From: Clytia hemisphaerica
Taxonomy: Eukaryota > Cnidaria > Hydrozoa > Leptothecata > Clytiidae
Assembly: GCA_902728285.1 (NCBI GenBank)
Contig: CACVBU010001199.1
Location: 351,844-415,843, forward strand
Length of the DNA: 64,000 bases
Reading direction: 5' to 3'
In this document: positions 23,701 through 36,800 of the stretch, in pieces
Layout of the letters: every line of letters begins with the position of its first letter
Position numbering within the stretch: the first letter of the stretch is position 1
The notes under the pieces: generated by a model
The model's database searches: none
Told to the model about the DNA's origin: nothing
What the model saw: the letters and a program-made list of their open reading frames with translations, nothing else
Made by a program: the position numbers and the translations under genes

Positions 23701-26700
23701 ACACGAATCCTCCCTTCTTGTCCGATCTTTTAATCCGAGTTTTCTACGCTTGTCAAACTTAGCGCGAGACTTTTTGTATCAAAGGTGGATAGGTTTTCCA
23801 GCCGCGGCGTTCAAATTTTAGAAACCTTAACATATGTTACTGGGCTAGCGTTACAGACATTTTTCATAAACTCATTTAGTATAGAAGATATCTAAGGGGT
23901 TTTCAAAGTTTGGGGAGATATTTTTGTGTTTTAATTATCGTTTCATATAATTTGAACGGATTTTAGAATATTTTATTGTTTTGTTGTGTTCATATAAATT
24001 TTGATAAACCGAAAGTGAAAAGATTCAAGATGGTGATATTTTATCTACTATATATACTTCACTTGACTCAGCGTCATCAAAAAACAACTTTTTATCAAAT
24101 CTTTTTCCGTAATACTTTTTCGGCAGGATTCTAAATTTCATCTTATCTCCGCAAGTAAAACTTATTGCTAGCCGGGGAGGCGAGATTCCCTGGAATTAAT
24201 ACGCCGTAATTTCAACTTTGTTGTTTTACCCTGATTTTTTTCAGCGGTGTGCAACCCTGTTTGTGTGAATGGAGAATGTGCAGCACCTTCCACTTGTTCT
24301 TGTCAACCTGGCTTTGATGGAAGTCAGTGTGAAAGTGGTAAATTTCTTCATGTCATCTAAATTCACTCATTTCTGTTAAAACAAAACTGTTGCTATTATG
24401 GAAGCAATTGTCGCAACAAAGGGCCGTAGAAATAGTTTAAACTTGTTTTTATCAGACATCTATTAAGCTTCTTGGAGAGTGCTCGATTCGATCTTCATTT
24501 TCTTATTTTTCCCCTTCCTTCCAGATATTGACGAGTGTGCGTTAGGATCCGACGGATGCCAACAAAATTGTGTAAACACTGAAGGCTCGTTCAATTGTAC
24601 TTGTAATCCTGGATACTTTTTGTCTTCTGATAACACAACATGCGAAGGTAAAGGAAGAAGACGTGTCTCTCTTGTTTTAATTTTACTTGTCAACAATACA
24701 ACTTTTCGACCGTAGCCGGCAATTGCCGCGCGGGCATTTTTTGCTCGCTTTATCCCACTAAAACCGTCTCAGTCTTTTTTCCGCACCTTTAGACAATAGA
24801 AAAAGGTGTAAAAAAAGGATTGGATCGAGTTTAGGTGGATAATTAAACATTAAATCGGCACGCGCCTGACCGCGCGACTACGGTCGAAAAGGTGTATTAC
24901 TAATCGTAAAAACCAAACTAAATCGCATGCACTAATCTATTCACTGCATAACCAAATAAATAATGAGAGGATTTACAAATCTCGGACTTTAATGATCAAA
25001 ATATATATTGAAGGCTCATCTTCTAGCCCTTAATCAACATGTCTGTTTTAGAAACTAAATTTTTAAAGCTTTCCCCGGAAGGTAATAAGTTTAGTCTGGA
25101 TTTGCATTTCAGAGATTATATTTATCAATTTCAATCGAATGCTTACCGTTTAGGTCGATGCTCGATTCGATCTTCATTTCTTATTTTTCCCCTTCCTTCA
25201 GATATTGACGAGTGTGCGTTAGGATCCGACGGATGCCAACAAAATTGTGTAAACACCGAAGGGTCGTTCAATTGTACTTGTAATCCTGGATACTTTTTGT
25301 CTTCTGATAACAAAACTTGTGAAGGTAAAGGAAGAAGACGTGTCTCCCTTGTTTTTATTTTACTTGTCAAGAATACTACTTTTCGACCGTAGCCGCCAAT
25401 TGCCGCGCGGGCATTTTTCGTCCGATTTATCCCACCAAAACAGTCTCAGTCTTTTTTCCGCACCTTGAGACAATAGAAAAAGGTGTAAAAAAAGGATTGG
25501 ATCGAGTTTAGGTGGATAATTAAACATTAAATTGGCACGCGCCTGACCGCGTGACTACTGTCGAAAAGGTAGGTGTATTACTAATCGTAAAAACCAAACT
25601 AAATCGCATGCACTAATCTATTCACTGCATAACCAAATTAATAATGAGAGGATTTACAAATCTCGGACTTTAATGATCAAAATATATATTGAAGGCTCAT
25701 CTTCTAGCCCTTAATCAACATGTCTGTTTTAGCATGGAGGTATAAAGAAACAGGAGAAGTATGCTATTGTAACCAAGCTCGCCCTACGATTAAAAAAGTT
25801 ACGATGTATGCATGCTCATAATCTCATATATCGTGCATTTTTAATGAGCTCTTTTATCCATAGGTGAAATCCTATTGGCTCATTTAAGCGTTAGAAATTA
25901 GATGAGACGAGATTCATTGTTTCTGACATCAGTGTAAGAAAATATTTGGACTAAAAAAAGGCCTGTAAACTTGGCAATCCTTCATCAAATGATAAGATTT
26001 TTCGATCAATGTTTTCCTTAAGGTGAACTCTATTGCTTGATACTTTCCTCCAAAATTCTCCAGCGACTTTATGTCTACAGATTGAGTCTGAAATCGTGTG
26101 TGCTTATAAAGAACTTTTCATTTTCTGGCTTGAGAAAATATCTTTTCAAAACAAAATTGAACGGATAGCGAAATGGAACATAAACTTGCTTCGTGGACGA
26201 ATTTTTATCTAATTTTCGTATATTAAAAGGCGAGAATCTTCAATACTGATTATTAGAATGTTCATAGCAAACTTGAGTTCTACTAAAAAGTCTTATTTCA
26301 TCGGGCGAGCTTAGAATTTCTTTTGATACATTTTATAAAAGAAATCAAAAGACTTTAACGACCAATTACCGACACATTCAACTCCTGTTTTTCTTTATAC
26401 CTCTATGGTTTTAGAAACAAAATTTTTAAAGCTTTCCCCGGAAGGCAATAAGTTTTGTCTGGATTTGCATTTCAGAGATTATATTTATCAATTTCAATCG
26501 AATGCAATTTACACCTGTTCATCGTTTACCGTTTAGGTCGATGCTCGATTCGATCTTCATTTTCTTATTTTTCCCCTTCCTTCAGATATTGACGAGTGTG
26601 CGTTAGGATCCGACGGATGCCAACAAAATTGTGTAAACACTGAAGGCTCGTTCAATTGTACTTGTAATCCTGGATACCGATTTTCTTCTGATAACACAGC

Positions 26701-29320
26701 TTGTGAAGGTCTGTAATTATGATTCAAATTTCGCCCGTGTTTGAAAAGTGCTTATTTTTTGCTTAATGTCCCCAGCGAACTTTTCGACGCTCTGTTTAAG
26801 AAACCAGTGTTGCTTCTTTTCTGCGATAAAACCGCTGACGGCTGATTTGTCCCATATAGAGCCCCTTGTCTTTAATTTAATTATTGATTCTCTTTTTAGT
26901 TGATATATTGGCTATGATTGCACCATGGTCGAATTGGACAGATTGGGATAAGCCCTGCGGAGGAGGTTTTCAGTTCAGAACATGAACTTGTGACCCTCCA
27001 CCGCCGTTTCAAGCATTGTGTGCAGAACACGGGGGTGATGAAGAAAAACGTCTTTGTAACACAGATATCCTATGTCCAGGTGCGTCTCTCGTATTTTTTG
27101 ATCTCCTACTCAGAGTCACTTGCACCACTTAGTAATTTTACTGGTGGACGTTATACATACCATTGGTAAACGCTATCATAACAAAGTAAACAACTAAAGG
27201 CCTGGTGGGCTAGACACGAGTCTGGTAATATTAAAGTTATAATAAAACTAACTTTTCTGATCGATAGTTCTGATGAGGAACAAGGTTACTTCATTGTTTT
27301 AAGCTGTTAAGATCGACTAGTCACCGATCACCTGTCACTGATCTGAATTTTTCTACGATGAGATATTTTGCTTTCGCATCGTATCGGTTAGTATAGTTTA
27401 AGTTAATTTATACTTTTGCACGGTTTTCAAGAGTTCTACTCATTGAGATGGGAACGCCAACCACTATATCAGATCATTAGAAACTGCAATCAAAGTCATA
27501 ATATTTGAGAAAAAAGGGAAATTCCCACGAAATCTTACAACCACAAACGATTTAGAAGCGCTCTAAAGTAGGTTGGACGGGTAGAGTTTTAACTCTGAGT
27601 TTTAACGCTAGACTTAAGACTTAGGGCCTTAGGATCTGAGGAACTAAAAATTCAAGAATGGTCCAATAGGGCTCAGAATATAGCCTGGAAGTCTATAAAC
27701 CCCTCCCGAATTGAAATATTCGAATAAATTTATCAATTTGCCCAAAAGCGACTTTTTCGCCCGACTTTAAATTGCTGAAAACAAAGAATTAACCAAAATT
27801 CCCAATATATTTTGACCGAGATTGTGGCTCTAGCAAGAAATGTTCGCTTCACTTGAGATTCTAGACATTTCGAGGTGGGGGGTGGGGGGTTGGTGCATGA
27901 AAAACAGTATCGACATTTCAACAAGTTTACTTAGGGATGATTTTTATGTGAAAAGAAATCATCTCATTATTTGAATTTTGTAGAAATGTGTTCGAAAATG
28001 AAATCAATTGATTGTTCGAGTGTTGTTGACATTTATGATATGGCCATCCTTAAAACGAACCACTCATATATTGGAATGAACGAGACATCAGTCAATTCGT
28101 CTTTGGTTGCCATAGCAACATGGAATACTCAAAAAATTCAAAGTCTTTGTAAAGGTATTGTTTTTTCTACATCAATATGATGGACGCTATAGAATAACTT
28201 ATCTGTTATTATACATAAAGCAACTTCGAAAAGCGGATACGATGCTGGGAACGAGGCTTATTCCTTTGTTAACAATTTAAAAGTATTTCTTACGGAAAAG
28301 GCACAATAAGTTTTCATTAGTTACTAAACTCTGATTCATACACTTCATGGTACATACTTATCTGATATTCCGATGGTGTATTGGCGGCCGCCCACGCTAA
28401 AGCTCTGAAGGAGCGGGCCAATATCACCATCGGAGACCTATAGTAGTCATCGTTTGATGTACCGCATCACAGTCGTGTCTAGCTGTCCTTACACTTTTTG
28501 CTTGACTATCGGTTGCACCCGACTGAATTTAGTATGAAAATCTCTGCTGCTTGAGAAACCTTATAGAAAAATGAAAAATGGTAACCCAAAGGTTCCAGAT
28601 GTTAAAATTTTCCCGACCTTCAGAGCTTTAGCGTGTCGGAAGAAAATTTCCACATCTGGTTACCAGATAAGGTTCATACAATAATGTATAGGCGAGGCTG
28701 GAGTGGAATCTCCTTTGTATGATTTGAAGCCATTTGATCTCCTACATTAGTCGCGCGGTCCGCGTGGTTATACAAACGCTGGATTAAAAGTAACATTTGC
28801 AACCAAAATTTGGAAAAATGTTAACGCGAAAACGAAGAAAATGCTTGATTCAATCCGTTATCTGTACAATGTGACGAAATTTTAAGGCTTCACTTTTTTC
28901 TTGCCTGGGAAAGGTGGACGATTCACTTCCCTTCCAACTCTCGGCTTAAAACTCAATAAATGTACATAAACTTTTTCATACCTTTTAAATAAATTGAATG
29001 AATTTAAACTATTTTCAACTATTCACCTGTATGTTTTAGGAGCCAGATGCGATGTAAATAATCTCCAAAATAGCATCGATCAAATTGATGGTGAAATCAG
29101 CACAATAGAAATTACCTTGGAAGAAAATGCCGAAACCAAAATGAACATTCGAAAGATCATCGATTGTCGACCTAATGTTTGGGGGAGACGAGAGGAGTTA
29201 TTCAAACATTATGAAGAACTTTGTCAACGTAAAGTAATCGTACAGCGAGTTCTGAATGATTTGAAGATGAAGAAGACAGTTCTTGAACAGGAGAAGATGC
29301 GTTGCTTGAACAGAAGTTAG
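20760..29320 (+). CDS. Gene B: secreted EMI-EGF-EGFx3-TSP1 protein, with an in-frame TGA
   Basis: Ten exons: 20760-20842, 21069-21194, 21995-22098, 24245-24337, 24525-24647, 25202-25324, 26586-26708, 26900-27079, 27984-28154 and 29040-29320 (stop TAG). They total 1,407 nt, 469 codons, with all phases closing. Domains in order: signal peptide ([17 protein letters not shown]); an EMI domain split over two exons (SNVCTQ ... [10 protein letters not shown] ... ICCPGW); a short EGF ([11 protein letters not shown]); three nearly identical calcium-type EGFs ([16 protein letters not shown]) from tandem exon duplication; a TSP1 repeat (APWSNWTDW ... CGGGFQFRT); and a C-terminal Cys/coiled-coil region ([20 protein letters not shown]). 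The product should be an extracellular matrix or recognition protein. The anomaly is TGA at 26983-26985, in the TSP1 exon where this family usually has Arg (FRT-R-TCDPP). The frame is intact on both sides. It could be a recent nonsense change, a polymorphism, an assembly error or recoding. Gene C is its convergent paralogue. Confidence 0.85.
20928..21036. mobile_element. Internally deleted family 2 element in gene B intron 1
   Basis: Only the two ends of the family 2 element remain (about 109 bp). They are flanked by a 12-bp direct repeat, ATTAACCTAATA, on the left at 20916-20927 and again on the right from about 21037. The clean duplication shows that the short form was itself mobilised. Confidence 0.75.
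21400..21915. repeat. Dispersed 'CGACCCTTA' repeat, copy 1
   Basis: Degenerate units around GGACCGTTC, CGACCCTT and a poly-C tract end at ACCCTTACCGTCCGCACATA. The same end and units recur at 45690-45965, and shorter related pieces at 61135-61340 and 61870-61965. This copy is in gene B intron 2 and has no coding capacity. Confidence 0.55.
22099..23161. other. Gene B intron 3, left part
   Basis: Non-coding; no structured element was recognised apart from short AT-rich runs and TATAC palindromes near 23060-23080. Confidence 0.35.
23162..23760 (-). pseudogene. Retroelement-derived ORF fragment
   Basis: The fragment encodes about 180 residues with [30 protein letters not shown] and a terminal VRCIRGSR. 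I recall these segments from retroelement-associated predicted proteins of cnidarians, with a nuclease-like look around FFDVRVFNP. It is 5' incomplete and lies antisense in gene B intron 3. A further remnant of the same C-terminus lies at 32168-32610 on the plus strand. It does not contribute to gene B. Confidence 0.6.
24480..26710 (+). repeat. Three-fold tandem duplication of an EGF exon with its introns
   Basis: The 123-bp EGF exons start at 24525, 25202 and 26586. Copies 1 and 2 are 677 bp apart, and their flanking intron text is also nearly identical (for example GCTCGATTCGATCTTCATTT before each exon, and TTTGGTTTTTACGATTAGTA on the opposite strand after it). Copy 3 is further away because of a 675-bp insertion at 25733-26407. 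Each exon is phase 1-1, so each adds 41 residues without shifting the frame. Confidence 0.92.
25733..26407. mobile_element. 675-bp MITE inserted into the EGF duplication array
   Basis: Terminal inverted repeats are CATGGAGGTATAAAGAAA on the left and TTTCTTTATACCTCTATG on the right. A 7-bp direct repeat, GTTTTAG, flanks it at 25726-25732 and 26408-26414. The equivalent place in the previous repeat unit (25045-25051) has a single GTTTTAG and no insert, which is an empty site within the same molecule. It has no coding capacity. Confidence 0.9.
28345..28470. mobile_element. Fold-back element in gene B intron 9
   Basis: CCGATGGTGTATTGG at the left is mirrored by CCAATATCACCATCGG at the right, and the pairing extends outward to GGTACAT/ATGTACC. 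Part of it (CTAAAGCTCTGAAGG) recurs inverted near 28620. Non-coding. Confidence 0.55.
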
Positions 29321-29384
29321 TGAAATTATTTCAGGGAGAGTTTTAGAGAGAGCTCTACTCAGTGGTATAAAATCACACGTTTTT

Positions 29385-29734
29385 TCTTTATTAGAACCCA
29401 GTTTATAAGAACATTTAGGCTGAAATTCGTCGACAAATTAAGAACATCGTAAGAGCATGCCCAGCCTCAGTTTGGAAAAAAATGACAAGAAACTACAATT
29501 TTTCCCTCTTTTCAAGCAGTTTTAACCAAACTTAGGGATGGATTTTCTAAAATCGAGAGTCAAATATTGTCCAAATTTTACCAACAAGCTCTTTATTTTG
29601 CATGATGTTGTCGATTTAAAGTAGTCCGAAAAATTAAGAACGCATTTAAGAACATTTTAGGCTGAAAATTGCTAAAAAAATAAGCACATCCAGGCTCAGC
29701 CAAATTTTAGGTGTTCTAATAAAAGAAAACGTGT
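29385..29734. mobile_element. MITE, family 3, between genes B and C
   Basis: Ends ACACGTTTTTTCTTTATTAG and CTAATAAAAGAAAACGTGT are inverted repeats, with internal AAGAACAT motifs shared with 55811-56170. It lies in the spacer between the 3' ends of the two convergent genes. Confidence 0.7.
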
Positions 29735-30863
29735 ATTAATTAAAGGGACATAAAGTAGTAAAATATAAACATTGCGCAATCCACGTGTCATTAAAGAGAA
29801 CAATTAAAATCACGTGCCCAAAATAAACTTGTAAAACAATTGAAACAATCAAAATCAGCCATATTTGTTTTTATTTTTTATTTTGACATGTGACATTCGT
29901 TTTGATTTTGAATCCCGCTGCATACGGTTTGTTTATAAATTTTGTCAGTACTTTTATGTCCCTTTGAAGGTCTAATATTGGTATTAAATCTATTGCTTTT
30001 AGCTCTAAGAAAGCCAGTGGTATTCATTTTCCATGGAGAAAACAATGTTCACGATTCCCAGTTGAGATATTAAACGATATTACTTTCTCTTCTCAGGTTG
30101 GTTTCGCAAGACATTGGAGAGACATTGGATGCTATGAACTAAGGCTATATCAATCTCTATCAATTAGGTCCTTGTTTTAAATTTATAACTTTGCACCTTC
30201 CACAATCATTGTCAGTAATCCTTCAACTAGGTTATCGATTTTAATTGAAAAACGAAGAATTTATACTCCTAATCTAAAAGTCTTCCGTAAACTTCAAATT
30301 AATCGAAAGGAAGCCCGAAAAATTTATAAAAATCCAATGAAATATCAAAATATTCCTTACCTCCGAAATATTTCAAGAAATAACAGATACTGTCAAAATA
30401 AAGTTTAAATAATGCTGACAGTCTGGTCTTTTAGTTTTTACATAAAATGTTATACAAAAATTGATTAATTTGCCTTTTCGATTTTAGAATTTTATGTAAC
30501 CCTTATTTATTTTATTTAAAAAAAATTGAACAAAAATTTAATATTTACAAATAGATTCAAAATAAAAGTGAAATATTTTTCAGCAAATCACAACAAATGA
30601 TGTCATTACAATAAATTTTATTTTTCTTCGTTGCGATGCGTTGCGTTGCGTTGCGTTGGAATGTTTATTTCCCGCTTAGGTTTTATTAGATCATCAAAAT
30701 ACTTGACTGCCCTGAAATTACAAAGCTTGACGTAAAAGTTTTAGAAAATAAATTGGATACATTCCATGTCTCCATTTAAATCAAGTTCTTTGTCTACATA
30801 TTGATGTCAAAACTTCTTCTTCCATTCAAAAAAAAAGTTCAAATCCAGCAATCCATTTGTTTT
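29735..30863. other. 3' spacer of convergent genes B and C
   Basis: No gene is seen. It should contain the 3' UTR of gene C. A minus-strand AATAAA is readable near 30615-30620, about 245 bp beyond the gene C stop. A GTTGC microsatellite lies at 30629-30659. Confidence 0.4.
30629..30659. repeat. Short microsatellite, (GTTGC)n
   Basis: About five units of GTTGC with one GTTGCGAT interruption lie in the spacer downstream of gene C. Confidence 0.7.
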
Positions 30864-33800
30864 TTAAGACATAGTGTATAGGTCATTGATATGATAATTC
30901 ACACCATTGTGTCTGTCATCCATTCTTGGTGATTCTGCAGGATCTGTAAGTTCTTTGGGGCGTTCCCTACATTCCATTTCCAGGGCGAATTTGGCGTTGA
31001 CGTATTGATGCTCGTCTTGTTCGTCTGTTGGGTGTGGTTGGACCTTCTGACTGACTTTATGTTTACCAGTGCTGAAAAATTGAGATGGACATTTGAAAGA
31101 ACGTCCTAAATTTTTGAGGCCTTCGAATGTCCTTAACTTATTGAGTTATAAGCATAAAGATGCTCTTAGACACCCCTGTTGTACAGCCCCGGTGAAACTT
31201 TTCCCCACAGTAGGGATAAATTATTTCGTCGTAATCCTACACGCTTTTTGGACCTACCTCCGGGTACCCCGGTGGAGGTCCTATGAATTAACCGTTGTCT
31301 GTTCGTTCGTCCGTCCGTTCGTCTGTTACCAGCTTTTCTCGAGATTGGCTCATTAGTTTTTTCTGATTTTTGGCACAAAGATGCAAAATGGCAATGCCCA
31401 AAATGTGATGGAGCCCGATTTTCGAAAAAAAATATATTTGGGCAAATTTGGGCCAAAAACTGCCTAAAAATAGGGTTTTTTGGACTTTGTGCAAAATCCT
31501 GTCATTACTTTTTTCTGATTTTTTGTACAAAGATAGAGGGCAAGATTCTCTAAATAATGACTGAAGTGGTTTTTCCCGGAAAATTCTTATTCGCCTTAAA
31601 AGACGGATTTTCGTATTTTGGGGAAATTCCCTTTAACCAAATAAGAAAATATAGCTTTTCTCAATGTTGACTCATAATTTTTTTCTGATTTTTTGCACAA
31701 TGATGCAAAATGACAATACCTAGAATGTGACGAAGCCCGATTTTCAAAAAACATTTTTTTCCGACCGAAAATGCCGGAAATATGCCGGAAAAACTGTTTT
31801 TTTGGCATTTTCTCAAGATTTTATCATTAGTTTTTTCTGATTTTTCGCTCAAAGATGCGTATAAACAATGCCCAAAACATGGCCGAGTTCGATTTTTGAG
31901 AAAAATTTTTTCCGGTTGAAAATGCTGGAAATCGCCGTGTTTGCAGATTTTCATTGGATTTTTTCCTTATATTCATTTCTATGTTTTTTACACAAAAACA
32001 TTATTGATAACAACCATCAAGCATGATTCAATTGTCAATAAAACTGATTTTTGCGACCAGAACTTACTATTTATTTTTTCCCTGCAACCCTTCCATCTCC
32101 CCCCCCCCCATCAACAATCAATGATGAATTTATTGCGTTATGCATTTTCGCTAAACGCTATATTTTCAGAGAATTATACAGGTTGAGGGAAGATCCTTTA
32201 CGCCTCTAATTTTCACAACAAATGGAGGCTCAGGCAGGGAAGCACAAATGTTCATAAAAACCCTCAGTATGCTCTTGTCTGAGAAAAAGAATGAAATGAT
32301 GTCTTTGACTTTAAATTTCTTGAGGACTAAACTATCTTTTGCTTTGGTCAGATCGACTGTTTTATGTATTCGGGGGAGTAGAACACCCAAGAGAACTGTA
32401 GCTCATACCATGGACATAAACATTACAGAGGCTACAGGCTACATGTAATGTGATATCAACTGATTATGTATATTATATATACTTTTTGAGCGTTAGGCTA
32501 AAGTTTGTGTTTTTTCTTTGATTTTTCAATCAATTTTATTTTTACAAGTTCTTGTAACATTTTGTAGGAGTTCTTATAAGAGAGAAATATCTGATTTATT
32601 ATATTTATAATATATTTTCTGACTGATTTTTTTTCATTTTTCTCCTCGCATTGCTATCTAACTTTCATCATCAGGTAGGTCCATTCAGCATCTAGCTTGT
32701 TTTTTATAAGATTACACTTTATAAGAATGTCCATGATGGAAATGGCCAAAAAATTAAGAATAATAATGCTAAGAATACCACCATCATGGAATTTTGCTTC
32801 TCAAGCTAAGAATGCCTTTTTTAGAGCATTTTCAATTATAAATTGTCAATTATTAGTAAGGCTCACTCCTTTCTAAAAATGCCATTTTATGCTTGAGACG
32901 TATGTTAAATCTAGTCTGAATTAGGATCCTAACTTAAGAATGCTGTAAGAATATTTTAGGATGATTTTCCCAAAAAAGTTAAGAATATCCATGATGAAAT
33001 GGATTTACATCATTCTTATAAAAAAAAAAGAAGCGTGTAATGGGGATAGAGATTCTATTGTTCCAAGCTTAAGGGCTCTGACCATAGTGAATTTTTCATA
33101 ATTGCCGTGTTTATAATGTGTTTTCTGACTGATGTAACCAACAAAACTATGGTATGTTATACATTTTCTGTTAGACAAACTATTGCTGAATCTGAAAATT
33201 CAAAATTTGCATTGAAAAAATTTGATGAAGAAGAAAATGAAGACTTTTGCGAGGAAGAGTACTTCAACTTTGAAGAGCTTAGTTTGGGCGAAGAAAAAAC
33301 ATTTTGAAATTTTTTTCGCAGTAAATGGTGTATCTTTTACCGAACAATAAAAATTTTTGCGGAAAATTTTTGTAAATGCTTCTTTGTCTCGAAATCTTCA
33401 AAATAGTGGTTTTTCATCAATTTTTCATCTGGATTTTGCTTTAAAAAACAGTCATAACTTTTGACACATCTTTTTAGAAATATTTTCCGCAAAATTTAAA
33501 ATAGTTCAATTCTTTGCGGAAAGTGTAAAGAAATTTTGAAAGAAAAAAGTTAATTACCCATTAAAACTAAGCACTTTTTGTAAAAAAGGGTGATGCAACA
33601 TATTATTAACATCTTTTTAAAGTTCATAACGTCATTTTTGCAATTAAATTCTTAATTACTCTTAAGGGATTCGATTAAAAAGCAATTTATAAAGGCAATT
33701 CTTTGTTAAAAGTGTTAAGGAACCTGAAATATAAATTTTATGCTCAAACACCAAAATCAATTTTTGGACTATGGTCAGAGCCCTTAAAAAATCCAGAGGG

Positions 33801-36800
33801 GATGGTTTTGAAGTGCAATTTTTTACAATGAAATTTGAATGTGGATGTAATCAAAGCCAATTTCTCAGTAGAGCTGAAATTTTGGGGTATTTTTACTACC
33901 GGGGACGAAATTTTGGCTAAATTTTCCCAACGGCTCTGTGACACAGGGGTGTTCTTAGTGTCACGACGTTGTGAGAATTTTTGTGCAACTTCTAAAACGC
34001 TCCTAATGATCGTGGGCTATAAAAGGTTTCACTTTAGGTATTCTAGATACCCTTAAAGGAAGAAATTTTGGCGGGAATTTAATTTGGCAGATGGCCAAAA
34101 AAGTTTTTTCAGAGGGAATTTAATTTGGCGGATGGACGAAAAAACTAAATTTAGCGGGGATTTAATTTGGCGGTCGCTTAAAAAAATTAACCTTAAGATG
34201 GCGTCAAAACAGCGAAAAAATAGCAAAAACACCTTAAAAGAGATCATATTTTCAAAATGTTTAATTTGGCGGGAATTTAATTTGGCGGATGGCGGAAAAA
34301 AGAAATTTTGGCGGGAACTTAATTTGGCGGATTTCAGCCAAATCTGCCAAATCCGCCAAATTTTCTTTCCGCCAAAATTTCTTCCTTTAAGGTATCACTT
34401 GCTGAGGAAACCGATTCAAAGTTCTTCTTTATAAGAACAATAAGGAGAGCGTACCTTTTTTGTTTTCTTTTACAGCACAATACAGTGATGATGACAACAA
34501 GGATGATCAAGAACAAAGAACAACCAGCAATGATGGTAATCAACTCTTCCTCCGTCAAGCCTTTCCACACTGGTTCTAAAGAAACGACCAATTCATGATA
34601 CAGTTAACTCCCTCTAATTCGAACCCCTACTTTCGAATCTCTCTGCAATTCGAACTAAATTATTGGTCCCCTCAGCTAGAAATTAGTATTAAAAGATATT
34701 TTCTGTATTTCGAATTTTTCTCTAATTCGAAGAATATTTTTGGTCCCTTGAAGATCGAATTAGATAGAGTCAAATGTTGTTTCTTCAGTTGCAAATATTG
34801 GAGACAACATTGTCTCAGCTGTGTGGAAAAGTGGAAAAACATTCTTGTCGAGTTGGTGGAGAATCTGGATTTATCTTCACCAGGAAAGATCAGGACGAAG
34901 AAATACTAACACACACTGTTGTCTCAATTAGAGGAAAAGACCCTCCGTAATAAGGTAAGACCGACTTCAGAGTTTCTCCTAGCTGTATAATCAAGTGTTT
35001 TTTTCGTTTGAGGGCTTGTAGTCTTTAAAAGTGTTGTACAGGTTGGACAAAAAAAGGATGGTCAGACAAAAATATGTAAAAAAAAAGCAAAAAGAAGCTA
35101 TCTAAGTGTTAAATTTTCTATTGCATTAATTGCTCTGCTAGTAGAACAAATTTTTGATGTCTGACCACCTTTTTTGCCCACCCTTTATTTCTGCACTTGT
35201 GGCATTACTTCAAATAAAAAGAAGTATAAAGCATTATACTAGTAGATTGTTTACCGACCTATCTCTTCAAAACATTGATAGGAGCTTGTACTGCCAACTT
35301 TTGATGTAATCAATTTATTTTCACATCTCGTACATCTTCTTGATCCAGTGTTCGGCATATAATGACTTTTCGGACAGGGTTTGCATTTTCTTCCATTTGT
35401 ACTGAATGATCCAGAACTACATTCAACTAAATTTGAAAAAATATTATTATGTACATAATATTTAATAAAAAAAAGGAATTCCCTTTTAAACGCAACAAAT
35501 GATTTTTAAGTGCTCTAATTTACTTCTAAAAAGGAATGTCGGGTTTAAACCTAAGGATATAAGGGTACAAAACTCAAAATTGTTCTAATCAGGCTGAGAA
35601 TATAGCCTAGAAGCAAGCTACTGAATCTCTCTAAATTTGTATTGTATGTCTCTCGATATATCCGGTATTGTTTTGTTGAAAAGTTTGTCAAAAGACTTGG
35701 TAATGAACATATTTGAGCCTTAGAATATGGTATTATAATGAACATGTCTTACCACAAAGAATGCCATTCGAGTGAAGTTGATATCCAGGGTTACATTCAT
35801 TGAGAATGGCTTGGTAACTCATACTGGTGTTATCCACAGTTAAAACAACATCGTTCTCCAAGTAGATTCTCGATTCATTGGTAAAGACAAGATTTACCAA
35901 GTTAGCAGCAGAGTTGGCAAGACTCTGGCGAGAGGTTGTAGACAATTTGAGTAGGTCCTTCATTGACGATGTGATATTTTCTGGAGTTAGCGACTCAATG
36001 ATGAACTTTGCCGTCATTTTGTTCGACTTCTTCAATGAAAAGAACGTGATATCTTGTAGATTAGATGACCGAAGAAGTTTAGAAAGCTCGTCAATTTCTC
36101 CATCAGAAGTCTCATTTGAGGTTGAGTTTGTGGATTTCTCAATATCTAGAATGTCGATACCAAGTCTGATATATTGTCTCGGGAGCTCAGTTTTCAGAAT
36201 ATCTAGTTTTGCTTTTCGGCTGGTGATGGAACCATATTCATTTGTTGCTTTGCAGAAGTAATAACCATTGTCAGCTTTGGTGAGATTCTCAAGGACCAGC
36301 TCTGGTTCATCATTGGGTAATTTGGCTTGATCGTTGTGGTGGAAGGTCTGATAGTACCATGTAATGTTGGGTAAAGGATAGCCAGAAACATCACAAATAA
36401 AAGTTGCATTTTCATTGTTGTTCAACTGGAAAAGTTCGACATCTTCAGGTTCTGAAAGTATTTTTGGAGATTCAAAAACATGAACCAAGATTCCATTAGA
36501 TTCTGTTTGACCAACTGAAGAAGTAACAACACAGCTATAAACACCAGCTTTCGCAAGAGTTGCTTCAAACTTCAAGTTGGACTCATAAGCACCATCAATG
36601 AATTGACCATGAATTTTCCAGTTGTATTTCACCGGTAGTGCACTGTTAACTTCACCACACTCGAGCTCAACTGAGTTTCCAGAGTGAGCATGGAATTCGG
36701 TTTCCCCATTCGCTTTAACTTCAGGTTTCTTTGAACAGTGCAAACTTGTGTCAATCAAAGAACTTAGAAGTGTATCGAATGTTGATGTCTTATTGAAAAG

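Larger units (their letters stand above)
31072..34454 (-). other. Gene C last intron
   Basis: A 3.4-kb intron between the TM exon and the tail exon, filled with mobile elements listed separately (31249-32700, 32702-33036, 33069-33787, 34048-34394). No extra coding exon was found. The phase-2 junction AG|C joins the TM and tail exons directly. Confidence 0.6.

Noticed and set aside
31093..31530. Several short ORFs on both strands
   Set aside because: They fall in the dispersed repeat shared with 383-1516.
33107..33307. A small acidic protein-coding gene
   Set aside because: It lies within a TTAA-flanked inverted-repeat element and shows no recognisable domain.
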